The notes beneath the pieces are model-generated. The model had not been told where the DNA came from. It searched no databases and was given only the letters and a program-made list of their open reading frames with translations. A stretch of 64,000 bases of DNA from Bradyrhizobium viridifuturi (lineage in GTDB: Bacteria; Pseudomonadota; Alphaproteobacteria; Rhizobiales; Xanthobacteraceae), in assembly GCF_001238275.1 (NCBI RefSeq), contig NZ_LGTB01000014.1, forward strand, positions 1-64,000, read 5' to 3'. This document shows positions 18,128-27,583 of the stretch, piece after piece (within the stretch, counting starts at the first letter, position 1; the number at the start of each line of letters is the position of its first letter). The position numbers and the translations under genes are program-made.

Positions 18128-18157
18128 TTGACAATTATTTTAAGTATAAAATATTAT
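18128..18157 (+). promoter_or_regulatory. Promoter with ATTTTA-N4-TAAAAT operator
   Basis: TTGACA (18128-18133) and TATTAT (18152-18157) are spaced 18 bp and give a good sigma-70 promoter for the gene at 18217. Between and over them lies ATTTTAAGTATAAAAT (18137-18152), an inverted repeat ATTTTA/TAAAAT with a 4-nt spacer. A 20-bp identical copy lies at 27472-27491, before the CoA-ligase gene. Confidence 0.75.
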
Positions 18158-18216
18158 CTCCCCCATCGGCCCGCTGGAGTAAGTGTTCCGGCCGCCGAAC
18201 CCAACGGGAGAGCGCC

Positions 18217-20532
18217 ATGCGCATCGTTTGCATTGGAGGCGGGCCGGCCGGGCTTTATTTCGGCATCCTGATGAAGATGCTGGATCCCTCGCACGTCATC
18301 TCCGTGGTCGAGCGCAACCGGCCCTATGACACGTTCGGCTTCGGCGTGGTGTTCTCGGATGCGACCATGGACAACATGCGCAAATGGGACCCGGTCACCG
18401 CCGACACGATCGAGCAGGCCTTCAATCACTGGGACGACATCGAGGTCCTGATCAAGGGCCGCCGCATGCGCACCACCGGGCACGGCTTCGTCGGCATCGG
18501 CCGCAAGCGGCTGCTCAACATCCTGCAGGCACGGGCCGAGGAGCTCGGCGTCGAATTGATCTTCGAGCGCGAGGTGAATTCCGACCTCGAGTTCCCCGAT
18601 GCGGACCTGATCGTGGCGTGCGACGGTGTGAACTCGAAGGTTCGCGTCAAATACGCCGAGACGTTCCAGCCCGACATGCTGATGCGGCCGAACCGCTATA
18701 TCTGGCTCGGCACCAACCGCCCGTTCGATGCCTTCACCTTCGATTTCCGCAAGACCGAGCACGGCTGGTTCCAGGCGCATATCTACAAGTTCGAGGACGG
18801 CGCGGCGACCTTCATCGTCGAGACCACCGAGGAGGCCTATCTCGCCCACGGCCTCGACAAGATGGAGCAGGGCGACTCCATCGCGTTCTGCGAGAACGTG
18901 TTCAGTGAGATCCTTGAGGGCCATCACCTGGTCTCCAACGCGCGGCATCTGCGCGGCTCGGCGTGGCTGTCGTTTCCGCGGCTGATCTGCGGCAAGTGGA
19001 CTGCGTTCAACGGCAACAGCCATGTCGTGCTGATGGGCGATGCCGCCCATACCGCGCATTTCGCGATCGGCTCGGGTACCAAGCTGGCGCTCGAAGATGC
19101 GATCGAGCTCACCAACCAGTTCAAGATCCACGGCGCGACCAAGGACAGCATCCCCGCGGTGCTCAAGGCCTACGAGGAACTGCGACGCGTCGATGTGGCG
19201 CGAATCCAGAACGCGGCGCGCAACGCGATGGAATGGTTCGAGGTGGTCGGCTCGCGTTATGCCGACACGCTGGAGCCCGAGCAGTTCATGTACTCGCTGC
19301 TGACCCGCTCGCAGCGGATCAGTCACGAGAATTTGCGGCTGCGCGACAAGACCTGGCTCGAGGGCTATGAGCGCTGGTTCGCCGAGCGCAACGGTGTGCC
19401 CGCCACCAACGACCGCGTCACGCCGCCGATGCTGACGCCGTTCCACATCCGTGGCCTGTCACTGCATAACCGCATCATCGTTTCGCCGATGGCGATGTAT
19501 TCGGCGGAGGAGGGCGTGCCGAACGATTTCCATCTGGTGCATTTCGGCTCGCGCGCGCTCGGCGGCGCCGGCCTGTTGTTCACCGAGATGACCTGCGTCT
19601 CGCCGGAGGCCCGGATCACGCCCGGCTGCTGCGGGTTGTGGAACGACGCGCAAGGCACGGCCTACAAACGCATCGTCGACTTCGTGCATCGCAATTCGGA
19701 AGCGAAGATCGGCATCCAGCTCGGCCATGCCGGCCGCAAGGGCTCGACCCGCGTCGCCTGGGAGGGCATGGACGAGCCGCTGCCGGACCACAACTGGCCA
19801 CTGGTGTCGGCCTCATCGGTACCTTACCTGCCGGACGGCCAGGTGCCGGAGCCGATGAGCCGCGCCGAGATGGACGAGGTGCGCGAGCAGTTCGTTGCCG
19901 CCGCCAGGCGCGCCGCGAGCGCGGGCTTCGATATTCTGGAGCTGCACTGCGCCCACGGCTATCTGCTGTCGAGCTTCCTGTCGCCGCTGACCAACCGCCG
20001 CACCGACGAGTATGGCGGATCGATCGAGAACCGCGCGCGTTATCCGCTGGAAGTGTTCCGCGCCGTCCGCGCGGTGTGGCCGGAGGACAAGCCGATGTCG
20101 GTCCGCCTGTCCTGTCACGACTGGGCCGAGGGCGGCAACACGCCCGAGGACGCGCTCGCTTTCGCGAAACTGTTCAAGCAAGCCGGTGCGGACCTGATCG
20201 ACTGTTCGTCGGGGCAGGTCTGGGCCGACGACCATCCGATCTATGGCCGGCTCTACCAAACGCCGTTCGCCGACAAGATCCGCAACGAGGTCGGTATCGC
20301 CACCATCGCGGTCGGCGCGATCTCGGAGGCCGACCACGCCAACTCGATCATCGCCGCCGGCCGCGCTGATCTCTGCGCCATCGCGCGGCCGCATCTCGCC
20401 GATCCGGCCTGGACGCTGCATGAGGCCGCCAAGATCGGCGTCAAGCAGATCGCCTGGCCGAAACAGTATCAGTCGGGCAAGTCGCAATATGAGGCCAATC
20501 TCGAACGCGCGGCCGCAGGAGGAAAGGCATGA
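18217..20532 (+). CDS. 2-aminobenzoyl-CoA monooxygenase/reductase-like bifunctional enzyme (salicylyl-CoA 5-hydroxylase-like)
   Basis: The 771-residue fusion has an N-terminal FAD aromatic hydroxylase ([11 protein letters not shown] at residues 6-16; GDAAHTAHF near 275) and, from about residue 400, an Old Yellow Enzyme domain ([44 protein letters not shown]). This is the architecture of 2-aminobenzoyl-CoA monooxygenase/reductase, which hydroxylates and then reduces the CoA-activated ring. The hydroxylase half also resembles salicylyl-CoA 5-hydroxylase, so the substrate could be salicylyl-CoA. Start ATG 18217 follows GGGAG. The next gene overlaps by ATGA. The cluster also encodes an aminobenzoate-type CoA ligase, which fits the first reading. 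Confidence 0.88.
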   Translation: MRIVCIGGGPAGLYFGILMKMLDPSHVISVVERNRPYDTFGFGVVFSDATMDNMRKWDPVTADTIEQAFNHWDDIEVLIKGRRMRTTGHGFVGIGRKRLLNILQARAEELGVELIFEREVNSDLEFPDADLIVACDGVNSKVRVKYAETFQPDMLMRPNRYIWLGTNRPFDAFTFDFRKTEHGWFQAHIYKFEDGAATFIVETTEEAYLAHGLDKMEQGDSIAFCENVFSEILEGHHLVSNARHLRGSAWLSFPRLICGKWTAFNGNSHVVLMGDAAHTAHFAIGSGTKLALEDAIELTNQFKIHGATKDSIPAVLKAYEELRRVDVARIQNAARNAMEWFEVVGSRYADTLEPEQFMYSLLTRSQRISHENLRLRDKTWLEGYERWFAERNGVPATNDRVTPPMLTPFHIRGLSLHNRIIVSPMAMYSAEEGVPNDFHLVHFGSRALGGAGLLFTEMTCVSPEARITPGCCGLWNDAQGTAYKRIVDFVHRNSEAKIGIQLGHAGRKGSTRVAWEGMDEPLPDHNWPLVSASSVPYLPDGQVPEPMSRAEMDEVREQFVAAARRAASAGFDILELHCAHGYLLSSFLSPLTNRRTDEYGGSIENRARYPLEVFRAVRAVWPEDKPMSVRLSCHDWAEGGNTPEDALAFAKLFKQAGADLIDCSSGQVWADDHPIYGRLYQTPFADKIRNEVGIATIAVGAISEADHANSIIAAGRADLCAIARPHLADPAWTLHEAAKIGVKQIAWPKQYQSGKSQYEANLERAAAGGKA

Positions 20533-21308
20533 CGAGGTTCTGGCCCAGCGCACATGCGCTGGTCACCGGTGCCGGCTCCGGCATCGGCGCCGCGACGGCG
20601 ATCGCGCTCGCGAAGGCTGGCGTGCGCGTCAGCATCGCCGGGCGCCGGATCGAGGCGCTGAAGGCGACCGCGGCGTCGCTCGGCAAGCAGTCGGGTGCCG
20701 TCGTGTCGATCGACGTAACCGACGAAGCCGCGGTGACCAAGGGGGTCGCTGAGATCGAGGCCGCGGCCGGCCCGATCGATATCCTCGTCAACAATGCCGG
20801 CAAGGCCGGCAGCGCGCCGTTCGACAAGACGAACGCGGCGCTGTGGGCCGATATGCTGGCCAGCAATCTCTCCAGCGTATTCCTCGTCACGCAGGCTGTG
20901 TTGCCCGGGATGGCGCAGCGCGGCCGCGGCCGCGTGATCAATGTCGCTTCGACCGCCGGTCTCACGGGTTACGCTTACGTTTCGGCCTATGTCGCGGCGA
21001 AGCACGGCGTCATCGGGCTGACGCGCTCGCTGGCGCTGGAATATGCCCGGCGCGGCGTCACCGTGAATGCGGTCTGCCCCGGCTATACCGATACGCCGCT
21101 GGTGGCGGATGCCGCCGCCAACATCGTCGCCAAGACCGGACGCAGCGAGCAGGAGGCGCGGGCCGCGCTCGCAAAAGTCAATCCGATGCAGCGGCTGGTC
21201 ACGCCGGAGGAGGTCGCCGACAGCATCCTCTGGCTCGCCTCCGAGGGGGCATCGTCAGTCAACGGACAAGCCGTCGCAATCGCCGGCGGCGAAGTCTTTA
21301 CCGGGTGA
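20529..21308 (+). CDS. SDR-family 3-hydroxyacyl-CoA dehydrogenase-like enzyme
   Basis: This is a 259-residue classical short-chain dehydrogenase: TGAGSGIG at the cofactor site (near residue 14), NNAG (near 88), and the catalytic Ser and YxxxK in [20 protein letters not shown]. It overlaps the monooxygenase/reductase gene by four bases and so is made with it. In this pathway it probably acts on the alcohol or ketone of the de-aromatised CoA ester, in a beta-oxidation-like step. Confidence 0.9.
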   Translation: MTRFWPSAHALVTGAGSGIGAATAIALAKAGVRVSIAGRRIEALKATAASLGKQSGAVVSIDVTDEAAVTKGVAEIEAAAGPIDILVNNAGKAGSAPFDKTNAALWADMLASNLSSVFLVTQAVLPGMAQRGRGRVINVASTAGLTGYAYVSAYVAAKHGVIGLTRSLALEYARRGVTVNAVCPGYTDTPLVADAAANIVAKTGRSEQEARAALAKVNPMQRLVTPEEVADSILWLASEGASSVNGQAVAIAGGEVFTG

Positions 21309-21318
21309 AGGAAAAATC

Positions 21319-22158
21319 ATGTCCGAGATGAAAGCAAAGCTCCGGCCGTTCAAGGATTATCCCGCAAAGCACTTCCGCTGGTCGACGGATGCGAGCGGTC
21401 GTGTCGCGACCATTACGCTGAACCGGCCAGACAAGAAGAACCCGCTGACCTTCGAATCCTACGAGGAGCTGCGCGACCTCTTCACCAACCTCAAATCTGC
21501 CTCCGATGTCCGCGCCATCGTACTGACCGGCGCCGACGGCAATTTCTGCTCCGGCGGCGATGTGTTCGAGATCATCGAGCCGTTGACGCGGATGGCGATG
21601 CCGGACCTGCTCGCCTTCACCCGGATGACCGGCGAGGTGGTACGGGCGATGCGCAAATGCCCGCAGATCATCGTCGCCGCGATCGACGGCATCTGCGCCG
21701 GCGCCGGCGCGATGCTGGCGCTGGCGTCCGACCTCAGGCTGGCGACGCCGCAGGCCAAGACCGCGTTCCTGTTCACCCGGGTCGGCCTTGCCGGCGCCGA
21801 CATGGGCGCGTGCGGGCTGCTGCCGCGCGTAATCGGGCAGGGCCACGCCGCCGATCTGCTCTATACGGGGCGCGCGATGAGCGCCGACGAAGGCTTTGCT
21901 TGGGGCTTCCACAACCGCCTGGTGCCACCGGCCGAGCTCGCGGCTGCCGCGCAAGAGATGGCACGCTCGCTTGCGGATGGACCGTGGTTCGCGCATGGCG
22001 TGACGAAAACGATGTTCAACCAGGAATGGGCGATGGGCGTCGACGAGATGATCGAGTCCGAAGCCCAAGCGCAGGCGATCTGCATGGTGACGGGCGACTT
22101 CCGCCGCGCCTTCGAGGCCTTCGCTGCCAAGAAGAAGCCGGCGTTCGAGGGCAATTGA
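21319..22158 (+). CDS. Enoyl-CoA hydratase/isomerase-family protein
   Basis: This is a 279-residue crotonase-fold enzyme. The oxyanion-hole blocks [11 protein letters not shown] (near residue 75) and [20 protein letters not shown] (near 125) are present. It starts at ATG 21319 after GAAGGA, although the open frame extends upstream within the SDR gene. It probably hydrates or opens the non-aromatic CoA-ester ring made by the upstream enzymes. It is followed one base later by ridA. Confidence 0.9.
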   Translation: MSEMKAKLRPFKDYPAKHFRWSTDASGRVATITLNRPDKKNPLTFESYEELRDLFTNLKSASDVRAIVLTGADGNFCSGGDVFEIIEPLTRMAMPDLLAFTRMTGEVVRAMRKCPQIIVAAIDGICAGAGAMLALASDLRLATPQAKTAFLFTRVGLAGADMGACGLLPRVIGQGHAADLLYTGRAMSADEGFAWGFHNRLVPPAELAAAAQEMARSLADGPWFAHGVTKTMFNQEWAMGVDEMIESEAQAQAICMVTGDFRRAFEAFAAKKKPAFEGN

Positions 22159-22159
22159 G

Positions 22160-22555
22160 ATGATCGAGATCCTGCAACCGGAAGGATGGGCGAAGCCGAT
22201 CGGCTACGCCAACGGCATGGCCGCACGCGGCAAGCAGCTCTTCATCGCGGGCCAGATCGGCTGGAACGGGCAATGCGTGTTCGAGACCGACGATCTCGTG
22301 GCGCAGATCGGCCAGACCCTGCGCAACATCGTCGCGGTCGTGGCTGCCGGCGGGGCGAGACCCGAGCACATCGTGTCGATGACCTGGTTCCTGCTCGATC
22401 GCAAGGAATACTCGGCGCGGCTGAAGGAGATCGGCTCCGTCTATCGCGACGTCATCGGCCGGCACTTTCCGGCGATGACCGCGATCCAGGTTGCCGGCCT
22501 GATCGAGGATCGTGCGAAGGTGGAAATCCAGGCGATCGCGGTGGTGCCGGATTAA
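22160..22555 (+). CDS. RidA/YjgF-family imine or enamine deaminase
   Basis: This 131-residue protein of the RidA/YER057c/UK114 family has the typical core (IGYANGMAARGKQLFIAGQIGWN; LRNIVAVVAAGGARPEHIVSM). RidA proteins are trimeric and hydrolyse reactive enamines and imines to ketones. It begins one base after the hydratase stop and so belongs to the operon. Reduction of a hydroxylated 2-aminobenzoyl-CoA should leave an enamine, which would give this protein a direct catabolic job here. That link is inference. Confidence 0.9.
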   Translation: MIEILQPEGWAKPIGYANGMAARGKQLFIAGQIGWNGQCVFETDDLVAQIGQTLRNIVAVVAAGGARPEHIVSMTWFLLDRKEYSARLKEIGSVYRDVIGRHFPAMTAIQVAGLIEDRAKVEIQAIAVVPD

Positions 22556-22705
22556 CTGTTCCGGGCGGCTGAAACGTTAACCCTTGGGGACACTTGGCCG
22601 CAGCGGAGGAAGTAGGGGCGACAAAGCCGCTTGCGGCCGGACGAGCCGGCATGCGACCCTAGGCGAAAGCGTAAATGCGTCCTGTTGTGAGTGGAGTAAG
22701 GGACG

Positions 22706-23947
22706 ATGAAGGCGATTATCGTCGGTGGCGGAATCGGTGGCCTTACCACTGCGCTGATGCTGCGCTCGCGCGGCATCGCGTGCGAGCTGTACGAGCAGTC
22801 GGAGACGATCCGCGAGCTCGGCGTCGGCATCAACACCTTGCCGCATGCGATCCGCGAGCTCGCTGGGCTTGGCCTGCTCGACAAGCTCGACGACGTCGCG
22901 ATCCGCACCTATGAGCTGTTCTATCTGACGCGGCATGGCCAGCAGGTCTGGCACGAGAAGCGCGGGCTCGATGCCGGCCACGACGTGCCGCAATTCTCGA
23001 TCCATCGCGGCCGCCTGCAAAGCGTGATCCATCAGGCGGTGATCGATCGTCTCGGCGCCGATGCGATCCGTACCGGTTGCCGGCTCGGCGCCTTCACCCA
23101 GGACGAGGGCGGTGTCTCGGCCTATTTCTTCGATCGCAGCGGCGCCCATGTGCACACTGCGCGCGGCGACATCCTGATCGGCGCCGACGGCATCCACTCC
23201 AAGGTGCGCGAGACGCTGTTCCCGGGCGAGGGCGGGCCGTGCTGGAACGGGCTGATGCTGTGGCGCGGCGCCACGGACTGGCCGGCCTTCCTGACCGGAC
23301 GCTCAATGATCATCGCCGGCGGGCTGAACGCCAAGGCGGTGATCTACCCGATCGCGCCGGGCTCGAGCCCGGCGAGCCGGCTTACCAATTGGGCGGTGTT
23401 GGTGCGGATCGGCGACGGCTCCTCGCCGCCGCCGCGCCGCGAGGGCTGGTCCAATCTCGGCCGGCGCGAGGAGATGATGCCCTATGTCACGAGCTTCACG
23501 ATTCCGCAGGTCGACTTCACCGGCCTGATCAACGCCACGCCGGAGTTCTGGGAGTATCCGTGCTGCGACCGCGATCCGCTGCCCTATTGGTCGAGCGGCC
23601 GTGTCACGCTGCTCGGCGACGCCGCGCATCCGATGTACCCGGTCGGCTCCAACGGTGCCTCGCAGGCCATCCTCGATGCGCGCTGCCTGGCCGACATGTT
23701 GGCGCGATCGGAGCACCCACGCCAGGCGCTGGCGGCCTATGAGCGGCAGCGGCTGCCGATGACCGCCGACATCGTCGCCTCCAACCGCCGCGGCGGACCG
23801 GAGGGCGTGATCGACGCCGTCGAGCAGCTCGCGCCACAGGGCTTTACCGACGTCGACACCATTCTCAACTACGAAGCGCGCGAGGCGATCGTGCGCGGCT
23901 ATGCCGCCAAGGCCGGCTTTGCCGCGCGCGTGGTGGCGCGGCAGTAG
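22706..23947 (+). CDS. FAD-dependent aromatic-type monooxygenase
   Basis: This is a 413-residue class A flavin monooxygenase. It has GGGIGG at the N terminus (residues 7-12), the DG block near residue 160 (ILIGADGIHSKVRETLF), and LLGDAAHPMYPVGSNGASQAI near 305. The family includes salicylate, 3-hydroxybenzoate and phenazine hydroxylases. The substrate is not evident. It is separated from ridA by 150 bp without a clear terminator and has its own ribosome site (GAGTGGAGTAAGGG), so it may belong to the same operon or have its own promoter. Confidence 0.85.
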   Translation: MKAIIVGGGIGGLTTALMLRSRGIACELYEQSETIRELGVGINTLPHAIRELAGLGLLDKLDDVAIRTYELFYLTRHGQQVWHEKRGLDAGHDVPQFSIHRGRLQSVIHQAVIDRLGADAIRTGCRLGAFTQDEGGVSAYFFDRSGAHVHTARGDILIGADGIHSKVRETLFPGEGGPCWNGLMLWRGATDWPAFLTGRSMIIAGGLNAKAVIYPIAPGSSPASRLTNWAVLVRIGDGSSPPPRREGWSNLGRREEMMPYVTSFTIPQVDFTGLINATPEFWEYPCCDRDPLPYWSSGRVTLLGDAAHPMYPVGSNGASQAILDARCLADMLARSEHPRQALAAYERQRLPMTADIVASNRRGGPEGVIDAVEQLAPQGFTDVDTILNYEAREAIVRGYAAKAGFAARVVARQ

Positions 23948-24001
23948 GTTGAGCCGAGACGATTGCGTCTCTTCGTGAGGCGGCAACTTCCGATCCGTCA
24001 C

Positions 24002-24093
24002 CCTGAGGAGGCCGCAATGCGGCCGTCTCGAAGGGTCGACGGCCACCAGCGGGGCCGTTCATCCTTCGAGACGCCGCTTCGCGGCTCCTCAGG
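24002..24093. repeat. Palindromic intergenic element between convergent genes
   Basis: CCTGAGGAGGCCGC...CGTCTCGAAGG pairs with CCTTCGAGACGCCGC...GGCTCCTCAGG, giving a 92-bp imperfect palindrome with a 28-nt centre. Such CTGAGGAG...CTTCGAGACG elements are common in intergenic DNA of Bradyrhizobium-like genomes. Here it could also stop both convergent transcripts. Confidence 0.75.
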
Positions 24094-24119
24094 ATGACGG
24101 TGCGAGGCCGGCGCCTACG

Positions 24120-24578
24120 CTAGCCGGGAGGCGGCGGCAGAAAGTGGATGTTGTGCTCGGCGGCGAGCCGCACCACGTCGTCCGGGTTCTGTTCCTTCAT
24201 GTTGTGGATCGCCCAGAACAGGTCGTAGAGTCGGCGGGTCGGCGACACCCAGAACAGCGTCTTTGCCGTCTGCTGCGACTTGTTGAAGATGCCGTGCGGC
24301 TTGCCCATCGGCAGCCGCACCAGGTCGCCGGGCGTGGCGGATTCGTCGGCCCCGTCGAGCATGAAGTCGAGCTTGCCTTCGAGGATGTAGAGATACTCGT
24401 CCTGGTCGGGATGGATATGCGGCGGCACGAAGGTGCCCGGCGGGAAGGTGGCGTGCCAGGAGAACGAATGCTCGGTGCGGCTCTTCGGCACGTAGGTCTG
24501 GCCGAGGATGCCCCAGGAAATGCCCTGGATGCCCTCATTGGCGCGGGTGATGCCGGCGATCTCGTCTTTCATCGTCAT
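24120..24578 (-). CDS. Cupin-domain protein
   Basis: This is a 152-residue small beta-barrel cupin with the metal motif PPHIHPDQDEYLYILEG (near residues 53-69) and a second half DLVRLPMGKPHGIFNKS. Start ATG 24578 follows GAGAGG; a longer open frame to 24686 runs through a dispersed repeat and is rejected. The gene lies 70 bp downstream of the solute-binding-protein gene on the same strand. Cupins in such positions are often ring-opening dioxygenases, isomerases or sensors. No substrate can be read. Confidence 0.8.
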   Translation of the reverse strand: MTMKDEIAGITRANEGIQGISWGILGQTYVPKSRTEHSFSWHATFPPGTFVPPHIHPDQDEYLYILEGKLDFMLDGADESATPGDLVRLPMGKPHGIFNKSQQTAKTLFWVSPTRRLYDLFWAIHNMKEQNPDDVVRLAAEHNIHFLPPPPG

Positions 24579-24597
24579 GTTTCCCTCTCTTTTGCTT

Positions 24598-24640
24598 GAC
24601 GCGTTTTCTTCACGCGAGCCGGTGTCCACTTCGAAAACGC
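24598..24640. repeat. Dispersed GACGCGTTTTC...GAAAACGC hairpin
   Basis: GACGCGTTTTCTTCACGCG and CGAAAACGC form an imperfect inverted repeat between the binding-protein gene and the cupin gene. It is the longer copy of the element at 3334-3360. The two genes are probably still co-transcribed, with this hairpin between them. Confidence 0.55.
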
Positions 24641-24648
24641 TTTGTGGC

Positions 24649-25815
24649 TTACTTGGCGGCGCAATCCTTGGCGTAGCGGTCGCCATAGTTCGAGAACACC
24701 TTTTCGACGATCTCGGTCTGGAATTTGCCGTCCGGCCGCTTCGCGACCTTGGTGAGATAGAAATCCTGGATCGGATAGCCGTTGTTGTTGAACTTGAAGT
24801 TACCGCGCAGCGAGGTGAAGTCGGCCTTCTTCAGCGCCGCCGCGACCGCGTCCTTGTTGGAGAGGTCGCCCTTCACGGCCTTCACCGCGCTGTCGATCAG
24901 AAGCGCCGCGTCATAGGCCTGCATGGCATAGGTGCCGGGCACGCCGTTGTAGGCCGCCTCATAGGCTGCGACGAACTTCTTGCTCTGGGGATTGTCGAGG
25001 TTGGGCGCCCAGTTCGCGCCGCCGAACATGCCGACCGCGGCGTCCTGCTGCGCGGGCAGGGTGGATTCGTCGACGGTGAAGGCGGAGAGCACCGGCACGG
25101 TGGTGCCGGCCTGCTTGTACTGCTTCACGAGGTTCACGCCCATGCCGCCCGGCATGAAGGTGAACAGCGCGTCCGGCTTCTGCGCGGCGATCTTGGACAG
25201 CTCAGGCTGGAAATCCAGCGTGTTGAGCGGCGTGTAGGATTCCTCCGTTATCTCGCCCTTGTAGTCGAGCTTGAAGCCGGCGACGGAGTCGCGGCCGGCC
25301 TGGTAGTTCGGCACCAGGAGGTAGACGCGCTTGTAGCCGCGGTCCTGCGCCACCTTGCCCAGGATCTCGTGCACCTGGTCGTTCTGGTACGACGTCACAT
25401 AGAAGAACGGGTTGCACTCCTTGCCGGCGTAGCTGGAGGGCCCCGCATTCGGGCTGATCAGGAAGGTCTTGCTGTCGGTGACCGGGCGGTGGATCGCCAG
25501 CAAGATGTTGGAGAAGATCGGGCCGACCACGAAATCGACCTTGTCGCGCTCGAGCAGGCCGCGCACCTTGACTACGGCAGCGTCGGGCTTGAGCTCGTCG
25601 TCGGCGTTGATGATCTCGACATCGCGGCCGGCCATCTTGCCGCCGAGGTCCTTGACCGCGAGTGCAAAGCCGTCACGGACCTGCTGGCCCAGCGCCGCGG
25701 CAGGTCCCGAGGTCGTGACCAGCACGCCGATCTTGATCTTCTCCTGCGCGGCCGCCGGGGCCGCCGCGATCCCGAGCAGCGCCGCCAATCCCATCAGTTT
25801 TGTCAGTTGCTTCAT
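24649..25815 (-). CDS. Branched-chain-type ABC solute-binding protein
   Basis: This is a 388-residue periplasmic LivK-type receptor. A signal peptide (LMGLAALLGIAAAPAAA) precedes KIKIGVLVTTSGPAAALGQQ. Start ATG 25815 follows GGGGGAG; the open frame runs far upstream but is not coding there. No permease or ATPase is nearby. It diverges from the MarR gene across two 22-bp palindromes, so its synthesis is probably controlled by that regulator. The ligand is likely an aromatic acid, by context only. Confidence 0.9.
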   Translation of the reverse strand: MKQLTKLMGLAALLGIAAAPAAAQEKIKIGVLVTTSGPAAALGQQVRDGFALAVKDLGGKMAGRDVEIINADDELKPDAAVVKVRGLLERDKVDFVVGPIFSNILLAIHRPVTDSKTFLISPNAGPSSYAGKECNPFFYVTSYQNDQVHEILGKVAQDRGYKRVYLLVPNYQAGRDSVAGFKLDYKGEITEESYTPLNTLDFQPELSKIAAQKPDALFTFMPGGMGVNLVKQYKQAGTTVPVLSAFTVDESTLPAQQDAAVGMFGGANWAPNLDNPQSKKFVAAYEAAYNGVPGTYAMQAYDAALLIDSAVKAVKGDLSNKDAVAAALKKADFTSLRGNFKFNNNGYPIQDFYLTKVAKRPDGKFQTEIVEKVFSNYGDRYAKDCAAK

Positions 25816-25964
25816 GTCACTCCCCCAAAGCATTGTCGTGATGCCTTTCCAGCTTGGTCGCAGCTTAGTCTGACGCGCGCGACCGCTGCAAGCGATGTGG
25901 CATTGCGTCAGGCTGCCAGCTGCGCAGCTCGCGAGCCTGTCGCGCCCATGCAAGCGCCGCGCCA

Positions 25965-25986
25965 ATTGCTTGAAGTTTAAAGAAAT
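25965..25986. promoter_or_regulatory. MarR-type operator, copy 1
   Basis: This is a 22-bp imperfect palindrome with arms ATTGCTT and AAAGAAAT around GAAGTTT. It matches copy 2 at 26046-26067 except at three positions, and lies between the divergent binding-protein and MarR genes. Confidence 0.65.
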
Positions 25987-26045
25987 TGCAGAATTGCCTC
26001 GGTGCACCGGGCCGGATTCGCTATTGTCCTTGCAGGGCGCCACGA

Positions 26046-26067
26046 ATTGCTTGAAGCTCAAAGCAAT
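26046..26067. promoter_or_regulatory. MarR-type operator, copy 2
   Basis: The arms ATTGCTT and AAGCAAT surround TGAAGCTCA-type central bases in a 22-bp dyad. It ends 39 bp before the MarR start and lies 81 bp from copy 1, close to eight helical turns. This is a good candidate for autoregulation. Confidence 0.7.
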
Positions 26068-26106
26068 CGGTCCGACCGAAACCCGCCGCAGAGGCACGAT
26101 CGCCGC

Positions 26107-26601
26107 ATGATCCTCGATTCCGAAACCAAAGCCGTCGAACTGCCCGACGATCACGGCACCGAGCTCAGGCTGTGGCTGCGGCTGTTGACCTGCACCACGC
26201 TGATCGAAGGCGAGGTGCGCAGCCGCCTGCGCGAGAAATTCGACGTCACCCTGCCGCGCTTCGACCTGATGGCTCAGCTCGACAAGGTGTCCGACGGCAT
26301 GACGCTGTCGGACCTGTCGAAGCGGATGATGGTGTCGAACGGCAACGTCACCGGGCTGGTCGAGCGCCTGGTTGAATCGGGCCATCTCGATCGCCGCACC
26401 TCGGAGACCGACCGCCGCGTGCAGTTCATCCGCCTGACCAAGACCGGCCGGGCCGAGTTCCGCAAGATGGCGGCCGAGCACGAGAAGTGGATCGCCGATG
26501 TCTTCGGCGACCTCTCGCCGAAGGACATCCGCGAGCTGATGCGGCTGCTTGCCAAGGCCAAGGGTTCGGCGCAGCGCTCGGCCAAGGCGCGGACCGCTTA
26601 A
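26107..26601 (+). CDS. MarR-family transcriptional regulator
   Basis: This is a 164-residue winged-helix regulator. The recognition segment is LSKRMMVSNGNVTGLVERLV and the wing carries the hallmark DRR (SETDRRVQFIRLT). MarR proteins of aromatic clusters usually bind aryl-CoA or aromatic-acid ligands and then leave DNA. Start ATG 26107 was chosen because the longer frame covers the operator. The gene sits between its own operator pair and the arylformamidase-like gene, three bases upstream of that gene's start. Confidence 0.9.
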   Translation: MILDSETKAVELPDDHGTELRLWLRLLTCTTLIEGEVRSRLREKFDVTLPRFDLMAQLDKVSDGMTLSDLSKRMMVSNGNVTGLVERLVESGHLDRRTSETDRRVQFIRLTKTGRAEFRKMAAEHEKWIADVFGDLSPKDIRELMRLLAKAKGSAQRSAKARTA

Positions 26602-26604
26602 GCC

Positions 26605-27420
26605 GTGAGCGGGATCGATTACGAGGTTGAATACAACAACCGGGCGCGCGTGCCGGAGAACCCGGCGATCATGGCCGGCTGGGCGCGGGACTCCGCGGCC
26701 TATCGCGAGCAGCACAAGCCGCGGCGTCTGAGCTATGGTCCGGGCGAGCGCAACGTCGTCGACCTCTTCGAGGGTGATCGCGACGGGCCGCTCGTGGTCT
26801 TCATCCATGGCGGTTACTGGCAGGCGCTCGACGGCTCGTCGTCGAGCCACTGTGCGCGCGGGCTCAACGGCCACGGCATCAGCGTCGCGGTGCCGAGCTA
26901 CGATCTCTGCCCCAGCGTCTCGGTCGGCGACATCATCGGCGAGATGCGTGCGGCGTGCCGCGAACTGGCAAAGCTCGGCCGGCCGCTGGTCGTGTCGGGC
27001 CACTCCGCCGGCGGACATCTTGCCGCATGCATGCTCGCGACCGATTGGGCCGCATATGATGCGGCGTTGCCGAGCAAGCTGGTCAGGGCTGCTTACGCGA
27101 TATCAGGCCTGTTCGAGCTCGAGCCGCTGGTCGGCACCTCCATCAACAAGGCGCTCGGCCTCGACCGCGACGCAGCAAGGGCGGCGAGCCCGCTGCTTTG
27201 GAAAGCACCCGCCGGCACGACGCTTGATGCCGTCGTCGGCGGCGCCGAGAGCGCCGAATATCACCGGCAGAGCCGGACGATCGCCGATGTCTGGGGCGAC
27301 GCGGGCGTTGCCACGCGGTTCGGCACCGTGCCCGACGCCAATCATTTCACCGCGATCGCGCCGCTCGCCGACCCGGAGTCGAAGATGGTCGCGCGACTGA
27401 AGCAGCTCACACAGATCTGA
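26605..27420 (+). CDS. Alpha/beta hydrolase, arylformamidase (kynurenine formamidase)-like
   Basis: This is a 271-residue alpha/beta hydrolase. HGGYWQ (near residue 68) is the oxyanion motif typical of arylformamidases. The nucleophile is Ser in SGHSAGGH (near 134) and the catalytic His is in DANHF (near 252). The start is GTG 26605. Arylformamidases cut N-formylkynurenine to kynurenine. With an aminobenzoate-type CoA ligase next door, a role in releasing an aromatic amine or acid is reasonable, but the other kynurenine enzymes are not in the window. It is co-transcribed with the MarR gene. Confidence 0.8.
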   Translation: MSGIDYEVEYNNRARVPENPAIMAGWARDSAAYREQHKPRRLSYGPGERNVVDLFEGDRDGPLVVFIHGGYWQALDGSSSSHCARGLNGHGISVAVPSYDLCPSVSVGDIIGEMRAACRELAKLGRPLVVSGHSAGGHLAACMLATDWAAYDAALPSKLVRAAYAISGLFELEPLVGTSINKALGLDRDAARAASPLLWKAPAGTTLDAVVGGAESAEYHRQSRTIADVWGDAGVATRFGTVPDANHFTAIAPLADPESKMVARLKQLTQI

Positions 27421-27463
27421 GGTTCTGAGGGATCGCCAGCGACGGCCGAGTGATTTCCACCCC

Positions 27464-27491
27464 TTGCGCCAAATTATTTTAAGTATAAAAT
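27464..27491 (+). promoter_or_regulatory. Promoter with second ATTTTA-N4-TAAAAT operator
   Basis: ATTTTAAGTATAAAAT (27476-27491) lies within a 20-bp stretch identical to the one before the monooxygenase/reductase gene at 18217. TTGCGC (27464) and TAAAAT (27486) could be the -35 and -10 boxes with 16-bp spacing, so the operator would cover the -10 box. Confidence 0.7.
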
Positions 27492-27583
27492 GATTGGCGA
27501 TTGGAACGCTGCCGGGCGTCCCCGATATCAGTCGTCTCGACGTTGGTCTTTGGCCTTTCTGGATGGAAAGCGAGGGCAATCGA

